From Paraescarpia echinospica (taxonomy: Eukaryota; Annelida; Polychaeta; Sabellida; Siboglinidae): a stretch of DNA of 64,000 nt. Shown here piece by piece: positions 61,690 to 64,000 of this stretch. The stretch is taken from contig CM034537.1 in the NCBI GenBank assembly GCA_020002185.1, forward strand, positions 12,790,625 to 12,854,624, given 5' to 3'. How positions within the stretch are numbered: position 1 is the stretch's first letter; each line of letters starts with the position of its first letter. Both the position numbers and the translations under genes were made by a program. The notes beneath the pieces were generated by a model that was not told the DNA's origin, did not search any database, and saw nothing but the letters and a program-made list of their open reading frames with translations.

Positions 61690-64000
61690 ATGACATTAGA
61701 CGATACGTTCCTCTCCTTTTTAGGAGGTATTAATAACAATGACTTAATTAACATCTTAGACACAAATGATGTTGAAAATTATGAACCTCAACTAATACGT
61801 CGGTCATCATATTATGACTTTGATAAGTTTAGCAAACTTACACAGATAAACACTACGCGTTTTAGTGTCTTAAGTACTAACATTCAATCAATAAATTCTC
61901 AATTTAACGAACTGGAAGCTTTTGTAGAAGAGCTAAGTAGTAACAATTTTAAATTTAATGTCATTTGCTTACAAGAAACTTGGAAATCAGAAAACGATGA
62001 CCTATCACAGTTTTCTTTACATGGTTATGACTGTTTAGCTCAAGGTAAGACGTGCAGTAACAAAGGAGGGCTAATAATATATGTCGACAACAAATATAGA
62101 TCAGAGGTTATATTAAATGTAAACATGTACGAACACTGGGAAGGGATGATAGTCCAAATAAATGGTGGTAATCTATCTAAGAGGATAACCATCGGAAACA
62201 TATATAGACCTCCACGAACTTCTAATGATAACTTAAATGCTTTTATAAATGAATTTACTTCTATAATATCATCAATGGAAAACAACTGTAATAACAATCT
62301 CATTATCGCAGATTTTAATATAAATTTGCTTAAATTAAATGAAAATGATACATATAGTAACTTTTTGACACCATAATATCACATAGCCTTTACCCGCAAA
62401 TTACTCTCCCTACTAGATTTACTAGAACAAATGGTACTTTAATAGATAATTTCTTTTGTAAACTTAATAAATCTATATTGGAGAGTACTGCAGGGATTTT
62501 AATCAAACAATTTTCTGATCATCAGCCGTATTTTATATTCATCAAAGTCTCATTAAAAACTGAACCTCCACCTAAATATGTTAAAATAAATATACTAAAT
62601 GAAGAGGCAATGCATAAAGTTAAACACGAAATAAAATCAAAAAAGATATACAATAAGCTAAATAAAAATATAAATGCAGACACAAATTTAAATTATGATA
62701 TTATCTACGAAGAAATTATACGGGCAAAAAATAAGCATATGCAAACTAAGCTGGTGAAATTTTATAAATATAAACATAAAAGATCAATGTGGATTACACA
62801 AGGATTGCTAAAATCTATTCAATATCGAGACAAACTCTATAAACAATTAAAATTGACACAACCAAATTCGACAAACTATGAAGCTATTAATATTAATTTA
62901 AAAACTTATAATACGATATTAAAGAAAAATATTTGTGCAGCCAAACAAGTGTATTTTGAACAAAGATTTAATCGATTTAAATATGATATAAAAAATACAT
63001 GGAAAGTTATTAATGAATTTCTTTCAAAAAATCGTACAAACCGTAGATTACCATTATTTTTTTTAATAGAAAATGGTACAAAAATAACTGATAAAAGGAT
63101 ACTGCAAACAAATTTAATAATTATTTTACAAATATAGGTCAGACCATCGCACAAGATATTAAATATAAAGGTAACAAAAACTATAGTTATTATTTAAACA
63201 AATACGTTAATTCTGTATTTACGTTTCAGAGTGTTGATGAAGAGACTATTAGGAAAACTATTAATAATCTTCCCACAAAAAACAGCTGTGGATTTGATGG
63301 CATTTCATCAAAATTGCTCAAGATAATTGAGCCTGCAATTATAAAATCATTAAAGCTGTTAATAAACCAAGTTTTTAAATCCGGGATATTCCCAGACAAA
63401 CTAAAAATTGCAAAAGTTATTCCTATATTTAAGAAAGATGATCCATCTTTATTTGAAAATTACAGACCAATTTCCCTTCTTCCTACAATTTCTAAAGTTT
63501 TAGAGAAATAAATTTGTATTAAATTATATTCATATTTCAATGATATGAAGATTTTATTTGATAATCAGTATGGTTTTAGAGCAAAATATTCAACAGAATT
63601 TGCTGCGCTTGAGCTAATAGATAGAATTATAACTCAAATGGATAATAATGATGAACCAATTAATGTATTTCTCGACCTTTCTAAAGCTTTTGATATTATT
63701 GACCATAACATTTTACTTAACAAATAAACTTACTATGGCCTAAATGGTTCAACTTTGCAATTATTCAGAAGTTACTTACAAAACAGGAAACAATACACTG
63801 AAATTGAACAAATAAATTCAGACATCTTACTTGTAACAATCGGCGTCCCACAAGGTTCAATCCTTGGACCACTATTATTTATCATTTACATAAATGATTT
63901 CTCACAAGCTAGTCAATTATTTAATTTCGTCATGTACGCTGATGACACCACATTATCTAGCTCTTTCAAATTTCTTAATAACAACAACAACACACGCAAT
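61690..64000 (+). mobile_element. LINE copy 3, diverged and broken, cut by window end
   Basis: Same family as the LINEs at 5293 and 14265. The endonuclease starts at ATG 61690 ('CLQETWKSENDDLSQ', 'GNIYRPPRT') with a frameshift near 62365. The linker region reads through without the TAA seen in copies 1 and 2. RT 'NYRPISLLPTISK', 'FLDLSKAFDIIDH', 'GVPQGSILGPLLF' and 'MYADDTTL' are present, broken by stops near 63510 and 63725. No ORF1 is recognised upstream, so it is 5' truncated. Confidence 0.85.

Overview
The window is eukaryotic (animal) genomic DNA, most likely from a marine invertebrate. A lophotrochozoan such as a mollusc fits best, but that is inference. The evidence is phase-1 extracellular exons with consensus splice sites, tRNA-derived SINEs, CR1/L2-type LINEs, Ty3/Gypsy debris, a THAP-domain exon, long micro- and minisatellites and a Polinton/Maverick. 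Host sequence is AT-rich and gene-poor. Two runs of exactly 1000 N (13265-14264 and 38572-39571) are scaffold joins of arbitrary size.

Layout. 1-5290: small repeats and a decayed copy (A) of an uncharacterised multicopy gene family with a C-terminal Cys-rich (CXC-like) tail. 5293-10989 and 14265-19756: two near-identical LINEs (ORF1, endonuclease, reverse transcriptase) with a (CTTGTT)n tail; the second is cut at its 5' side by gap 1. 11395-12224: an 18-copy 46-bp satellite. 19757-22245: copy B of the CXC-tail family. 23571-32651: at least three minus-strand exons of what looks like one secreted or membrane-anchored Cys-rich protein, with SINEs, a MITE-like element and a 70-copy 38-bp minisatellite in its introns; a related exon with an in-frame stop lies at 58742-58876. 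31656-31981: a THAP exon. 33560-34727: a decayed fragment of a second, divergent Polinton. 34728-38571: copy C of the CXC-tail family followed by a Gypsy fragment. 39572-54142: the main Polinton. 54143-58260: the CXC-tail/Gypsy sequence again. 59690-61000: an old direct duplication. 61690-64000: a third, diverged LINE, cut by the window end.

The Polinton is the centre of interest. On the plus strand it has a 5'-truncated RPA-like OB-fold frame, four small 3' reading frames each starting at a splice acceptor in the same phase, and a 1373-aa protein-primed-type DNA polymerase B with an OTU-like and zinc-finger N-terminus. On the minus strand, in transcription order, are a NADAR-domain protein, the A32/FtsK-like packaging ATPase, two conserved Polinton proteins, a small membrane protein, a chromodomain integrase, a second membrane protein, a penton-like minor capsid protein, a basic core-like protein, a 57-aa frame, the major capsid protein and the adenovirus-type protease. 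Replication, integration, packaging, capsid and maturation functions are all present and uninterrupted, so this looks like a recently integrated virus-like (adintovirus/Polinton) genome. Its left terminus is lost in gap 2.

The right Polinton end (…CTACT) abuts GTCGCA exactly where the copy at 35164 is uninterrupted. The flank 35164-38571 repeats at 54143-57550 with constant offset 18979 and almost no differences. The simplest reading is that an empty-site allele and a Polinton-filled allele have been scaffolded in series, which would make the insertion polymorphic and recent. A real segmental duplication is the alternative.
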